DNA of 64,000 bases, taken from contig JBAMJV010007462.1 in NCBI GenBank assembly GCA_037951105.1, positions 1-64,000 on the forward strand, read 5' to 3'. Below are positions 1 through 10,780 of this stretch, piece by piece (position 1 is the stretch's first letter; each line of letters opens with the position of its first letter). Below the pieces are notes generated by a model, which saw nothing but the letters and a program-made list of their open reading frames with translations, did not search any database and was not told the origin of the DNA. The position numbers and the translations under genes were made by a program. This DNA is from Echinarachnius parma (taxonomy: Eukaryota > Echinodermata > Echinoidea > Clypeasteroida > Echinarachniidae).

Positions 1-838
1 GTAAAATTATTTGTAAGAATATAAATTGGAGTAGATAAAACAAATAATATATTGAGAAACCATTTTAGATATAACACGTTGCGAAACTACCCAGGTTTTG
101 ATAAATATCAATATTTATATTACGCGGATGGTATGGTTATGATCGCTATTGCCGATTGGCATTGTATTTGTAAGTGCATCGACGACAAAATGCGACAACT
201 TCAATTTAGCTGCGCTCATAACACTCTGGCAGAAGGCTGTGCATTGTATTAAGCCAACGGAGTCTTCTTAATCACCCCCGCCGTAACGGAGTTTGTTTGC
301 ATAGCTCACTGACCATCGACAATGGTCACTCTTTTGCTCATTCGCTCCGTACACGATTATACATTCTCGCCATCTTGCGGTAAGATTATTGTATTATGCC
401 AGCCGTGAATCAGTGGAAGCTACTACATTTGTACTATACCAGAGAAGACGTCTGGGGGCCGGGGTGTGGGGGGGGGGGGGGGGGGGGGTAGAATGGATGT
501 GGGAGGTATCTGATCATTTATTATGCAATACGTATACTTATAGACAGCTACTATTCCCTTCAAAGGAAAATCAGCATCGGGTTTCACAAGAATATGACAA
601 AATATATACGCCGAAGAACTTAGTTTGGATATGAAAAGCTTAGGGGACACGGGGTTATGTTTCATGCAGGCAATTGTGGTCGAGGGAGGGGGGGGGGGGG
701 GGTGGGGGGGGGGGTGGAGCGGCGAAGCTACTTTATTAGCAAGTACACGAGCATAACTGTATCTAATTTAATACATTGACCGGATGTATCGTTGGACGGG
801 GCGGGATTGAGTCGCCCGTGTTTATTTTGTCCTATTTA
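1..838. other. Non-coding stretch with two poly-G runs
   Basis: I see no gene here. Open frames are short and show no recognisable motif. Two long G runs stand out: 21 Gs at 468-488, and 688-714, where a single T interrupts about 26 Gs. The short frames over these runs are by-products of the homopolymers. Confidence 0.5.
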
Positions 839-839
839 A

Positions 840-1270
840 AGGGATAGTTGACTATTGGTTAAACTTAACTTTAGTAATCAAAACCTGCACCGTTACGGTA
901 CAAAATAATAGTTAAAATTTCACCATGCTCGAAAAGTATACACAATTACAAACGACTAAGTAAATCCTCTGTTATCATTCATAAAGAGTCATTGCAACTC
1001 AAGAGGGCGCTTCTAAAAGAATGGTTGGTTTGGGCCATTTTCATACAAAATTGTGCATTTAAAGTTTTGTTAAAATAATGATTCAATAGAGATTATCATC
1101 AACAACTTTCCCCCGGTGTAGAATTTTTGAATACAAATATGTTTATGGTGTAGATATTTCATCCGTTTCTGAACCGATTTTGATCAAATAAAGGTTATTC
1201 TGTCATTAAAATTGTTTGTTCTTTCAAATTTGACAGTTAGTTCTTCCGTGTCTTACAAACAAATACCAAG
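840..1270. mobile_element. TTAA-type MITE, copy A (3' part decayed)
   Basis: The left end reads TTAA (836-839) followed by AGGGATAGTTGACT. The interior matches the family seen at 2499, 4362, 14316 and 36109, sharing for example ACCAAAACCTGCA-like, CATGCTCGAAAAG and AAGAGGGCGCT segments. The match fades near 1270, and no right inverted repeat is found. The central GGGCCC hairpin of the other copies is missing. It is a non-coding, non-autonomous DNA transposon relic. Confidence 0.75.
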
Positions 1271-1359
1271 GGCACTTCGGGAAATACCAATACTCATACT
1301 TTGGGAATAATACATTTTTAAAGTATCGCTATATCATCATCGCCTTTCTCTCACAAAAA

Positions 1360-1379
1360 ACCCGCGGATTTCCGCGGGT
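1360..1379. other. Short GC-rich perfect hairpin
   Basis: ACCCGCGGA and TCCGCGGGT form a 9-bp perfect stem around two central bases, in AT-rich surroundings. It has no T run next to it and no coding neighbour, so I do not call it a terminator. Confidence 0.5.
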
Positions 1380-1493
1380 ACAGCTAGTTAACATTATAAT
1401 ACGCGAGTAGCCATTGCCATTTTTCTCTACACGGTAAAAAATCTTTAAATTTAAAAAATATGTTTCTCACAGCTTTGATTTCAATTGTATAAT

Positions 1494-1825
1494 CGCTATC
1501 GACTATAATTTTTAAATATTTTTCTTATCATGAGGATAATATTAATTCTACATAAAGACATAGCCCTACAGGTTACTAAGGTCGACACTTAAAGCTGTTG
1601 CTCAATCTTCATGCTAGCCTGATTTGCCGAGTATTTGTAAGTACAGTTTGATCCTTATTTTCTTTAAAATTCTTACGAACGAAGGGGACATCTGTTCCAA
1701 AAAAGCTATCGACTATAATTTTAAAATGTTTTTTTATTAATAAAAATGATACAAATACAGTGATATAATACATTCCATTTGGTTACTAAGGTCTGGCCTT
1801 AAGCTCGATTTGAATCTTCATTATG
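1494..1825 (+). repeat. Diverged direct duplication (~125 bp, two copies)
   Basis: Two direct copies begin with GCTATCGACTATAATTTT, near 1494 and near 1704. Each continues through GGTTACTAAGGTC to a segment ending in AATCTTCAT. They are clearly homologous but diverged. Family unknown. Confidence 0.55.
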
Positions 1826-1829
1826 TTTG

Positions 1830-2204
1830 AAGGAACATCGCTGCGCGACCGCCAGTGAGCTGTCTTGTAATTCTACAGTCTTTGGTTGAACCATGGACCC
1901 TAAGGCGCGCCATTGTTAGTGTGCACTCAGCCGTGTGCCGAGATAATGGACATGTTCGTTGAATGGTATAACGGGCAGGGAGTGCAATTTAACTGGCATT
2001 GACGAGGTAAAAATTTACAAAAATGGGCACCTGACATGGTCTCACTCACAGCGTCTTAAAACAAAAACTACACGACCAAAATTACTGTTCTTGGTATCGT
2101 TGTTCATTGGAAAATACACCCTATCCTACATGTCCTATGGACATAAATATTTTGGTACTTTATTTTGGGAAGTGCCCCGTTCCGTTTTTTTGGGCCACCC
2201 TGTA
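1830..2204 (-). mobile_element. End fragment of an unclassified DNA transposon
   Basis: Read on the minus strand, the fragment starts with TACAGGGTGGCCCAAAAAAA, a form typical of DNA-transposon ends, directly after the LINE-A stop codon. No matching inverted end was found in the window. An open frame crosses it on the plus strand (1959-2210) but shows no known domain. Its position suggests it replaced or inserted at the LINE-A 3' end. Confidence 0.4.
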
Positions 2205-2498
2205 TATTAATGTTTTCATTTTAAATATTGATTAAGCACAATATCTTTTATCCTTCTTTTAAACATGTTAAATAAATTTAGAAAGGTTATTTGTTTAATA
2301 AATTCAGGCAAAGTATTCCATATATCAGGCCCATGGTGTTGTATTGACTTATGAGCTAATATTATTTTAGGGTTATTCAAATTAATATTATGACATGTAC
2401 GTGTTAAATAAGAGTGTATATTTTCATTTAAAACAACATAATCATCAAAAACAGGGGGACGTAATTTAACATAGATACCGCTATTTGTAATGTGTTAA

Positions 2499-3049
2499 AG
2501 GGATAGTTGAGTTTTGGTAGAGAGGGCGCTACACATAATAATTTTGAAAAACTGAATGTAAAATTTGAAAGAGCATACTATTTTAATGACAGAATAAACT
2601 TTATTTGATCAAAATCGATTCAGAAACGGCTGAACTATCCATAAACGTAACCATTTGTAATAAATGTGGGGCCCCACAATTATTACATAATTTTGAACTA
2701 ACCGTAATTGTTTTTTTTAATGCTTTCTCATTTAAAAAAATTTCAAAGAAGTTTTTTTAATAGTTGTTGATTATCTCACTATCTAATCACTATTTTAACG
2801 AACCTTCGCATGTACAATATTTTATTTTAAATGGTTTAAACCAATGAGTTTTTAGAGAGCGACATCTTGAGTTTGAACGGCTCTGTTTGAATGATAACAG
2901 GCTTTTTACTTAGTCGTTTGTAAGTTTGAATTCCTTTCAAGCATGGTAGAGTTATAACTATTAGTTTGTAATGTAATGGTGCAGGTTTTGGTTACTAAAG
3001 TTCATTTTGACCCAAACTGTACTCTCTTTACCAGAACTCAACTATCCCT
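2499..3049. mobile_element. TTAA-type MITE, copy B, inserted in LINE-A
   Basis: The 551-bp element starts AGGGATAGTTGAGTTTTGGT and ends with the inverted form ACTCAACTATCCCT, flanked by TTAA at 2495-2498 and 3050-3053. It has no coding capacity. TTAA duplication is typical of piggyBac-like transposition; the superfamily is inferred from that alone. A central palindrome TGTGGGGCCCCACA (inside 2655-2687) is framed by TGTAATAA and TTATTACA. Confidence 0.88.
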
Positions 3050-3104
3050 TTAATATCATAAACTTTAAGAATATTCAATTGATAAAATAAACTAGCTGTA
3101 TGCG

Positions 3105-3347
3105 CTAAATATAAAGATTTAGTACAAATTCTAACTGATTTATTTTGTAAAAGAACAATTTTATCAAGATTTGTTTCACTACAATTTCCCCAAACAATAT
3201 TGAAATACCGTAATTGATATACGGTAAAATAAGAGTATTATACAACATAACAAGAGAATGTTGTAAAAGTAAATATTTAGTTTTATAAAGTATACAAATA
3301 CCTTTCGCTATGAGAGATGTTATATAATAACAAACGTGTTGATTCAA
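3105..3347 (-). pseudogene. LINE-A post-RT region
   Basis: The 80-codon frame includes MLYNTLILPYINYGISIL, the conserved 'thumb' segment of CR1-like elements (compare YNTMILPILMYCNVVWAN in LINE-C). It lies between MITE copy B and the RT core. The remaining C-terminus continues beyond the MITE at 2494-2216 and ends with the IWNTLP signature. Confidence 0.7.
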
Positions 3348-3444
3348 TGTTAAATGTATATCAATAATAATACCAAGGAATTTAATGTGGGTTTTACTTT
3401 CTTATAATATCGTAATGTTGTATTGCGTTTCATTTTCCACATTA

Positions 3445-4345
3445 TTACTTATTACATTTAAACCAGGAAGATATTTTTATCAATTTTAAATTAAAAGTAT
3501 GAATAAGTTCCAATAAGTTATTATGAGAAAATACAACATTTGTATCATCGGCAAACATAATAAAAGAAGGAACAGAAGAGGAGTTAATAATATCATTTAT
3601 ATAAATTAAAAAATAACAAAAGTCCCAACATGGATCCTTGAGGAACCCCGCATTGAATATTTTGCAATGATGAACTTTTACCATCAATAAAAAAAAAAAT
3701 TGTTGCCGATTAAATACATAACTTTTCAACCAAGATAATGCAATTCCCCTAATCCCATAATTGTGTAATTTATGAAATAAAATAAATATTATGATTAATA
3801 GTATCAACTATCAAAGGCCTTGCTAAGGTCCATAAATATAGCAATAACATGTTCTTTATTGGATAATGAATCTGTAATTTTATCTAACAATTGAGTAATT
3901 GCGAAATCAGATGATTTTTTTTTCTTTCTAAATCCAAACTGAGATGAATTAAGTATATTATTTTAAAATAAAAATGAATCTAATCTAGTATAAATTATCT
4001 TTTCTAATATTTTAGAAATTACAGGGAGTAGCGATATTGGTCGATAATTAGTTATTTGTGTTCGATCATCTTTCTTATGGACAGGGATCACTTTCGCGAT
4101 TTTGTAACGAATCAGGACAAGTTCCATTTATTAATGACAATTCTAAAGGGGATAAAATATAATGAATTTTTCCCCCAACATTTTATACTAATTCCATCGT
4201 ATCCAGAAGATGTTTCTGATTGAAACGTTTTCACAATCCTTACAATTTCATCTTTATTTGTATGATTTAAAAACATTGTATTTTGAGTAGGATCAAATAA
4301 ATATTGAGAAATTCATTATTATCAGAGTGTATTTTTGACGCTAAA
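3445..4345 (-). pseudogene. LINE-A reverse transcriptase domain
   Basis: Across shifted frames this minus-strand region encodes KVIPVHKKDD, TNYRPISLLPVISKILEK, SSQFGFRKKKS, an IFMDLSKAFDS motif (catalytic Asp, motif A) and FADDTNVVF (motif C, 3445-3807 frame). These are conserved LINE reverse transcriptase blocks in the right order. At least three frame disruptions occur, one next to motif A. The domain would copy LINE RNA at a nicked target; here it is inactive. Confidence 0.8.
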
Positions 4346-4361
4346 TCAGGCCCAACATTAA

Positions 4362-4916
4362 AGGGATAGTTGAGTTCTGGTAAGGAGAGTACAGTTTTGG
4401 TGAAACTGAATTTTAGTAACCAAAACCTGCATCATTACATTACAAACTAATAGTTATAACTAGAACGGAACACAAAATTACAAATGACGTAGTAAAGATC
4501 ATGTTATCATTCAAAAAGAGCCGTTAAAACGTAAGAGGGTGCTCTCTAAACACTCATCGGTTTCAACCATTTTGAATAAAATATTGTGCATGTGATGCTT
4601 TGTTGAAATAGTGATTAGATAGAGAAATAACCAACAACTATTTAAATACCTATTTTGTAACTTTTTGAAAAGAGGAAGCATTTAAAAAAATTGTTAACGG
4701 TTGGTTCAAAATTCTCTAATAAACCTGGGGCCCCAGGTTTATTACAAATTGTTATATTTATGGATATTTCAGCCGTCTCTGAACCGATTTTGATCAAACA
4801 AAGATGATTTTATTATTTAAATATTATGCTCTTTCAAAGTTTACACTCAGTTTTTCATTACCTCACAAACAAAATAAGTAGTCTAGCGCCCTCTCTACCA
4901 AAACTCAACTATGCCT
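4362..4916. mobile_element. TTAA-type MITE, copy C, inserted in LINE-A
   Basis: The 555-bp element has TTAA at 4358-4361 and 4917-4920 and ends AGGGATAGTTGAGT / ACTCAACTATGCCT. Its centre is a perfect 28-bp palindrome (4717-4744) built as TAATAAACCTGGGG and its complement. LINE-A coding sequence resumes on both sides, which proves it is an insertion. Confidence 0.9.
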
Positions 4917-5248
4917 TTAATACAAATATTATGAAACTCTTCTGCAATATTAAATGAATCAACAATTTCCTGGCCATTAATATTAAGAGAATCAATGTTA
5001 CTATGTTTTTTTTAATTTTTTTTTATTAATTCCTTAATAACTTTCCAAGTTAAATTTATATCCCCTTTCGCTTTTTTTAATTCATCAGAAAAGAACATTT
5101 TCTTAGAAGTTCGAGTTAAACTAGTGAGCCTATTGCGATACTGTTTATACGAGTTATGATTTCTTTCAATTGGTTTCGGCATATAATTTGTATATAATTT
5201 ATTACGAGTTTTTATAGAATTAAAAATTCCTTTTGTAATCCATGGATT

Positions 5249-5833
5249 TTAAATACCTTTTCTTTTACGTTTCAATTGTATTAATAGTATATCATTATTA
5301 TAATAATATATTATTTTATTTATAAACTTTTCATAGGCTTTATTTACATCATTTTCACTAAATACATCCTGCCATTTCTCATTCATTAAATCTCTATTCA
5401 ATGCCATTATTGTTTCATCATTTTCTTTTATATACATTAACTTACTAGCCATACTCTTTGAGTTAAATTTAAATTGGGACGAAATGAGAAATATTGGCAA
5501 ATGGTCGGATAAATCATAATAACATATTCCAGTATTAGTTTCTTTATCAATGACGTTAGTAAAAAAAATATTATCAATGAGTGTTGCTGATACTGTCGTT
5601 ATTCTGGTTGGTTTATTAATGCAAGTATGAAAGGCATAATTATGAAGATAACAAATTAATTGAATTATTACTATTATTAATAACGTTATGATTATCGTTA
5701 TTCGTTCTAATTTGATTACCACTATTATAGTGGTACGTTTATTATAATAATAAACGTTATCAAAATAAAGAGAGTGTGTTAAATCAATATTATAATCACC
5801 CATTAAATAAACATGTTTATTTTCACGGGTCAT
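5249..5833 (-). pseudogene. LINE-A endonuclease domain, C-terminal part, with insertion
   Basis: The frame continues the endonuclease: VYLMGDYNIDL (matching the canonical GDFN motif), KPTRIT, IDNIFFTN and SDHLPIF, which holds the catalytic Asp-His pair. Between the GDYN motif and the CINKPTRIT segment lies an AT-rich stretch (about 5655-5760) coding an abnormal run of Ile, Val and Tyr. The sister LINE-B endonuclease lacks it, so it is an insertion that by chance keeps the frame open. The frame ends shortly before the NPWITKGI linker region. Confidence 0.75.
5655..5760. repeat. AT-rich insertion with small inverted repeats in LINE-A endonuclease
   Basis: The segment carries ACCACTATTATAGTGGT and a TTTATTATAATAATAAA palindrome plus repeated AACGTTAT / ATAACGTT motifs. 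It interrupts the endonuclease between two conserved motifs. It may be a tiny MITE or an expanded simple repeat; I cannot tell which. Confidence 0.45.
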
Positions 5834-5871
5834 TTTTTCTAATTCTTTATCAAAATATTATAAAAATGTAT

Positions 5872-6357
5872 TTATATTATTACTTGGGGTCTATATAATG
5901 TTCCTATTATAATATTTGTTCCACTTTTGTTAGTAATTTCTACAAATACACTGTCTATACCATCAACATCAAAATCTTTTCTTAATACAAATTTCAAGTC
6001 AGTATGAATATATACCACACCACCCCCTCTACCGTCTTTTCTATCAATATGAATCATTTTATAATTTGGAATATTATAAATATCTGGAGAGTTAGAATGT
6101 AACCAAGTTTCAGAAATTCCAATGACAGAAAAATTAAAGTTTTTCATTAAATTCAGAAATGTTTCAAAAGAGTCAAAATGTTTATTAATACTTCTAGAAC
6201 TAATATGCAATAAGCTCAAATTAGTATTATTATTATCATCTATACGTTTATCGTCTTTAGAAAGGACCGCCAAAAAGTCCTGAACAGTGTAATATTGACA
6301 GCTATTAATTCCATTTTGACAATTCAATGAGTTTATATCAGAATCATTTAAATTCAT
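5872..6357 (-). pseudogene. LINE-A endonuclease domain, N-terminal part
   Basis: A 161-codon frame holds the start of an apurinic-type (EEP) LINE endonuclease. After about 45 lead residues comes LSLLHISSRSINKHFD, then GISETWL with the catalytic Glu around residue 82, RGGGVVYI, and ITNKSGTNIIIGTLYRPQ near the end. This domain nicks genomic DNA to prime reverse transcription. The Met at 6357 is a reasonable ORF2 start, since the lead region before the endonuclease core is short. The frame breaks just after the YRPQ motif and resumes at 5833. Confidence 0.8.
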
Positions 6358-6579
6358 AATCGGGTATTTTGGGTCTATGTATAAACAAGAGCCAGGTGTA
6401 CAAATAATACAATGAAAAAGGGAGGGTGCAAACTGAGTAGAGAATACAAAGAAAGATACATCTAAGAATCATAATACATGAAAGCATGAGTAGTAAAATG
6501 AACATAATTGTAAAAAACATATTGCAAGTCTCATATTTGTAGTCTCTTGTTACACGGGTCCTAGTACATATCATCAATT

Positions 6580-6912
6580 TTGGAACCTTGTATATCCGTC
6601 AATTACCAGCCCGACCCACCACTACGCGCAACTCCAGCGCGTGCCTCTCTATTTATTATATATAAGATGATGACGTCATAATTAAGGGAAATTGAGCATT
6701 CCTATCGGTTGATTACTGATGCTTAATCCGGTATAGTAAATGGTAAAGTTATAGTGCATATGCACTATAACTGCGCAGGGTGTGCGTAATTTGCGCTTGT
6801 GCGCTTGTTCTTGAATGTGGAAAATGCGCAGAGCGCGCAATTATTTTTAATACGCGTTGGCCCTTGTACAAAGTACGCAGGGCCGACAGGGCTGTCGTTA
6901 AATATTTATATA
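6580..6912. other. No gene recognised
   Basis: This is the sequence upstream of LINE-A. It holds the near-palindrome ATAGTGCATATGCACTAT (about 6751-6768) and several GCGC words, and no coding motif. It could include LINE-A 5' UTR, but nothing in the sequence proves that. Confidence 0.4.
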
Positions 6913-7126
6913 ATATTGACTGGCCTTGAGGGGGATACTATACAAATATACCAAGCTGTGAGAAAGTATAGTGGAATTATATATCTGAGGAGGGACTGGC
7001 ATAGAACTATTTTTTCCGAGGGGCGAAGCCCCGAGGACAAAAATAGTAACTATGCCAGTCCCTCCGAAGATATATAATTCCACTATACTTTTGAACTAAA
7101 AGCTTGGTATATTTGTTTTATATCCC
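6913..7126. repeat. Long palindrome 1 (hairpin element)
   Basis: Two ~95-bp arms are complementary with few mismatches. The outer arms begin GGGGATACTATACAAATATA and end TATATTTGTTTTATATCCC, and the centre is GAGGGGCGAAGCCCC (about 7018-7032). The outside flank AATATTGACTGGCC (6913) is shared, in inverse, with palindrome 2 at 8363-8374. The stem sequence is not shared. The 92-codon and 61-codon frames over it are shadows of the palindrome. Confidence 0.85.
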
Positions 7127-8255
7127 TTCTGTTTGCTATATATCCTTCGCATGATTATAATCATCGCACAAATAAATGATTTCAATTAAACTTAAGTATT
7201 ATAAAGGAAAAAACAAACCATTGATCATAGAACCATCACTGCACTATGTTCTGTTTGTGACACTGGCCCCCTTAGCGCAATAGTCCTGGCACAGAGCGCG
7301 TATTGCGCTATGTTTCCATTCATGGTTACGCGCATTAACAATATAATGCGCACACAAATGCAAAACGCGCGCACCAAAGTGAATAATTCAGGGGGGTGTC
7401 ACTGCTGCCAGAGTGCAGCGATTTTTGCTCACCGGAAGAGCCCACAACTGGTTGCATTATGGGCTACTTGGGAACTACAGTTAACCAATCACAGAGTAGT
7501 TCAAACGCGTCGTCACGGGATCGAGGTCAATAAAACAAGTTCATATGCATACGTCACAATGGCTCCTATTGTTCTCATAAGCGTGATGAAATCTAGGACA
7601 GTGCGCAGGAAAATAGGCGCGATAGTCTACGCACTGCATAGGCATGATGATTGGTCCAGTATTTCTAGGTCACTACGCGATGACGTAGAGAAGTGGGCTA
7701 CGGGAGCTTCAAAAATCGGTTCACTCCGCCATGTTGCCCATGTACAAAGTCTATGGGACACGTGACTTGCGCGCGTTAAGTGAGTAATTGAATATGGGAA
7801 AACAGCTATTCGTACACAGCATGCATACGTTACATGAAATTAAATTAAATGAAATGAATTACTGTCACGACCATGGAAGGACAACGATGCAAAATGTGCA
7901 CCATTTTCGAAATTGTTTACTTCGAAAACCGCCATGTTATACATGAAATGCATCTCTAGAATATTTTGTGGAACTTGTTGATATTCACGGGTGAAAATAT
8001 TCTGTATTTCGTTTTAAATTACTCTTTGGGAAATCTCGTCGAGCATCTTTCGCAAGCTAAAACAAGACCTCCCCTCGCAGAGAAGCTGTTATTACACGCA
8101 TCTCTACGGGCAATATAATATGCTTGCTATTTCTGCTATCGGCAAAGATAGTGAAAAATATTCCCCGATTTCAGATTTATAGTGGAAATAATCTTTATTG
8201 TGAGAGCCCCAATTGACCAATCACGTTTCTAGAATACTCATGAATATTCATAGAA
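7127..8255. other. No gene recognised; CpG-containing unique-looking sequence
   Basis: A 151-codon open frame (7310-7765, plus) exists, but its translation has no recognisable domain and no homologous partner in the window. I do not support it as a gene. The stretch contains CCAAT-like words and many GCGC words. Confidence 0.4.
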
Positions 8256-8374
8256 GGGATATAAAACATAATATTGCCTGAACTAGATTCATATTGCCCG
8301 AGTCGAAGACGAGGGCAATATGGATCCTAGTGAAGGCAATATATGTCGTATCCCCCGAAAGAGCCAGTCAATAT
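8256..8374. repeat. Long palindrome 2, same family end as palindrome 1
   Basis: The stem begins GGGATATAAAACATAATATT and closes with GGCAATATATGTCGTATCCC; the loop region is CCCGAGTCGAAGACGAGGG. The outside flank GCCAGTCAATAT at 8363-8374 is the inverse of the flank of palindrome 1. Apart from GGGATA near the ends, the stem bases differ from those of palindrome 1. Confidence 0.75.
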
Positions 8375-8383
8375 CATTATTAT

Positions 8384-8738
8384 TACCCATATCAGACATC
8401 TTGAGCAGTAACGGAAATTAGTAAAATGTAAACTTTGTATTTAAACATAGCAAAACCAAGTCTCTGCTTGATAAAATGTCAAGGACAAGTATGGCTGCGG
8501 CTTGTTTCTTGTACACACCCATTTTTCCCGCGGGCCAGTTCACTTTGTAAAATTTCGACTACGAATCGTGAAGTTCCGGATGTCATATTCCCCTCTCTTT
8601 TAACACGTGAATCCCATAGGCTTTTGTGAAAGAGGGGAATATGGGAAATATCGCCCTATTTCACCTTGCTGGCACTTGAAACGAGGGGAATATGATTTTG
8701 TAAAACCACAGCTCAGATGTCTGATATGGGTAATAATC
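8384..8738. repeat. Inverted repeat pair ~23 bp around a 300-bp loop
   Basis: ATTACCCATATCAGACATCT (from 8385) is matched in reverse complement by AGATGTCTGATATGGGTAAT near 8715-8735. Inside are several copies of GAGGGGAATATG and its complement, at about 8587, 8632 and 8684. This is another small element with inverted ends and internal hairpins, family unknown. Confidence 0.65.
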
Positions 8739-8753
8739 CATAATAGACACCTC

Positions 8754-8841
8754 TACATTTTTAATTTCTCTCGTGCGATTATATTGCACTCGGCCTGCGG
8801 CCTCGATGCAATATAATCGCTCTCGAGAAATTAAAAATGTA
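8754..8841. repeat. Palindrome 3, ~34-bp arms
   Basis: TACATTTTTAATTTCTC and GAGAAATTAAAAATGTA form the outer stem and CGATTATATTGCA / TGCAATATAATCG the inner stem, around a GGCCTGCGGCC core. It is close to perfect. Confidence 0.85.
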
Positions 8842-8857
8842 TCGTTGTCTATTATAC

Positions 8858-9023
8858 AAATGATGCACAGGCATGAGTGGATCGGTAAAAATTGGATGCA
8901 CGAGTTTAACTTTGGAATGGTTTAAACCCACGAGCGCAGCGAGTGGGTTTTAGACCATTTCCAAAGTTAAAAGAGTGCATACAATTCTTCCCGATCCACG
9001 AAATATGCCTGTGCAGCATTTGT
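8858..9023. repeat. Palindrome 4, ~80-bp arms
   Basis: The arms run from AAATGATGCACAGGCATGAG to ATGCCTGTGCAGCATTT, with the core CCCACGAGCGCAGCGAGTGGG near 8928-8947. GTGGATCGG / CCGATCCAC and TTAACTTTGGAATGG / CCATTTCCAAAGTTAA pair along the stem. The right outer arm (8994-9042) is duplicated directly at 9381-9429. Confidence 0.85.
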
Positions 9024-9095
9024 TTTATAAAATGGGTGCGAAAAAATGTGAAAATCAGACTTTTTCCCAGTAATGGTTAAATTGGCTTTATTTAC

Positions 9096-9192
9096 CGACC
9101 CATGGCTTCAAAAGTACCGACCCATGGCTTCAAAAGTACCGACCCATGGATTCAAAAGTACCGACCCATGGCTGCAAAAGTACCGACGCATG
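9096..9192 (+). repeat. 22-bp tandem repeat, about 4.5 units
   Basis: TACCGACCCATGGCTTCAAAAG-like units recur every 22 bases from about 9096, with one-base changes (ATTC, CTGC, CGCATG). It is a minisatellite lying between the two direct copies of the palindrome-4 right arm. Confidence 0.85.
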
Positions 9193-9380
9193 ACTGGGGG
9201 AAAATTTGATTTTCACATTAAAAAAAAAAAAAAAAAAAAATTGTAATGATGTAAATGTTATTAGATCAATTTTAAAATGATTATTTTTATTTTTTTTTAT
9301 TATAATTTGTTTTTTTATATCAATTCTAAAATTATTATTATTTTTTTTAATGATTTTTTTTTTTCTTTTTTTCTTTTTTT
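9193..9380. repeat. Low-complexity A- and T-rich stretch
   Basis: An A run at about 9219-9240 is followed by an extended T-rich region up to 9379. The 110- and 91-codon frames here are low-complexity artefacts. Confidence 0.75.
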
Positions 9381-9445
9381 CGATCCACGAAATATGCCTG
9401 TGCAGCATTTGTTTCATAAAATGAGCGCAAAAAACTGTGAAAATC
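9381..9445 (+). repeat. Direct duplicate of the palindrome-4 right arm
   Basis: CGATCCACGAAATATGCCTG at 9381 repeats 8994-9042 almost exactly, continuing through GCAGCATTTGTT and ATAAAATG. The two copies enclose the minisatellite and the low-complexity tract. Confidence 0.8.
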
Positions 9446-9762
9446 AAACTAAAGTGAGCCATGCATCAGTAAAAAACTTTTACACGCTAATTGACCAATC
9501 AGAATGCAGGGATTCTTCTACCCATTTTATAATCTGGTATGTTCAACTCTAAACCATGCATTATTTGTATAATATTATACAGCAGAGCCCACTATTCACT
9601 GCATGGCGCGCGCTGCAAGAGAGATTATTATAAAGGCGTCACAATGATTTGTCAACTTATCTCTTCGAAAAGCCATATTTTCTAATCTAACTCAGAGAGG
9701 CTGAAGTGTGACTGTTGCCATATAATATAACAGATGTTAACTTTGTTGTCGAGGAAAAGCAT

Positions 9763-9884
9763 GGAATGTTCCCTCGGGATTTAAAATGCCATTTCGTGAA
9801 GACATTAAGTCCCTCGACTTCGTCTCGGGACTTATAATCTTCCATCAATAGCATTTCAAATCCCTCGGCGAGGAACATTTTGTG
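9763..9884. repeat. Palindrome 5
   Basis: The core AAGTCCCTCGA-CTTCG-TCTCGGGACTT lies at about 9804-9832. Outer stem segments GGGATTTAAAATGC / GCATTTCAAATCCC and GAATGTTCC / GGAACATTTT pair. The leader ATAATATAACAGATGTTAAC (9722-9741) resembles the leader of palindrome 7 (11350) and the sequence at 22138. Confidence 0.75.
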
Positions 9885-10780
9885 ATATTCCCTCCACCAC
9901 CAGTTAAAGTGATCCGTGTAAAGTGTCAGATATTGCACAAACTGACATTTGAGACTTCAATCCTATATCAATATCATTGTAAAATAGAATTGAAAGATTT
10001 GTGAAAGTTTGAAAGAAAACGAACACTGTTTACCTAGTGAAAAGACGAATATTGAGTTCAAATTTTATCACCGAATACTGATGTCTGTTGTAGATTTGTT
10101 GCAGTAAAAATCGTCCGTTTGATCTTGACGATATCCGCACACGTGTATACAGCTACAGACGGTACGGAATTCATGGAATTTGCGCACACTAGGCTCAAAG
10201 TTCAGTGGGTCGGGAACATTTCTCACGCGCGCTGGCAGGACGTATTCAGCGACGTCAATTGTACTTTTTATCAATACCGTTAGCTAACGCTTTTGAAATA
10301 ATGATTTTCAATGATAATTATCTTCATACTAAAGGGACATTTGAAAAAAACCGAACCCTATTTTATTCTTCTCTGACCATAAGCTAAACAACACGGCAGA
10401 AGAGAAACGAGGAAGCTCCAGGTATTTTTCGTGGAGTTAGACACTTTACCTGTGTCACTTTAACATCTGTATAATGTTATACGATGGTAACGTTATCCTG
10501 TGAAAGATGTTTTTTACATATGTATTAACTCTTCAAATGTTATTTTAAGAGGGGGGGGGGGGGGGGGGGGAAACAGCTTGTGACTTTATAGGAGTCATGA
10601 TGGTAAACTTGTTTTGGTAGACGAGTAATAAGCGATATCAGTAGCAATACTAATATCAATATCAATGCACTTCTTTTAACATAGCGTTGCATTGTTGATA
10701 TACTCCAAGAAATGTGCGGGCGCTCCATATATATAAATATCATATTTTAAATGTTCATATTAACCCAAACGTTCCTTTTA
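9885..10780. other. No gene recognised; poly-G at 10549-10570
   Basis: No coding motif is visible. A 22-G run at 10549-10570 gives a spurious Pro-rich frame. A TTTTTCGTGGAGTTA segment near 10427 recurs inverted near 12469, so part of this stretch may belong to a larger inverted-repeat structure that includes 10781-12593. Confidence 0.4.

Larger units (their letters stand above)
2216..6357 (-). mobile_element. LINE-A: CR1/Jockey-group non-LTR retrotransposon, broken
   Basis: A minus-strand ORF2 runs from a start near 6357 to a stop at 2216-2218, in several frames. In order it encodes an endonuclease (6357-5249), a linker, a reverse transcriptase (about 4345-3445) and a C-terminal region ending with the GPDIWNTLPEF signature (about 2300). 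Two TTAA-flanked MITEs are inserted, at 2499-3049 and 4362-4916. Several frameshifts and stops make it inactive. No ORF1 was recognised upstream. The 3' UTR and tail are missing, replaced by a DNA-transposon end at 2204. Placement in the CR1/Jockey group rests on the motifs; the exact clade is not certain. Confidence 0.85.

Noticed and set aside
7310..7765. 151-codon open frame on the plus strand
   Set aside because: No recognisable domain, no homologous partner here, and it lies between hairpin elements. Length alone is weak evidence.
9130..9552. 110- and 91-codon Lys/Ile/Phe-rich frames
   Set aside because: They are produced by A- and T-rich low-complexity DNA and the 22-bp minisatellite.
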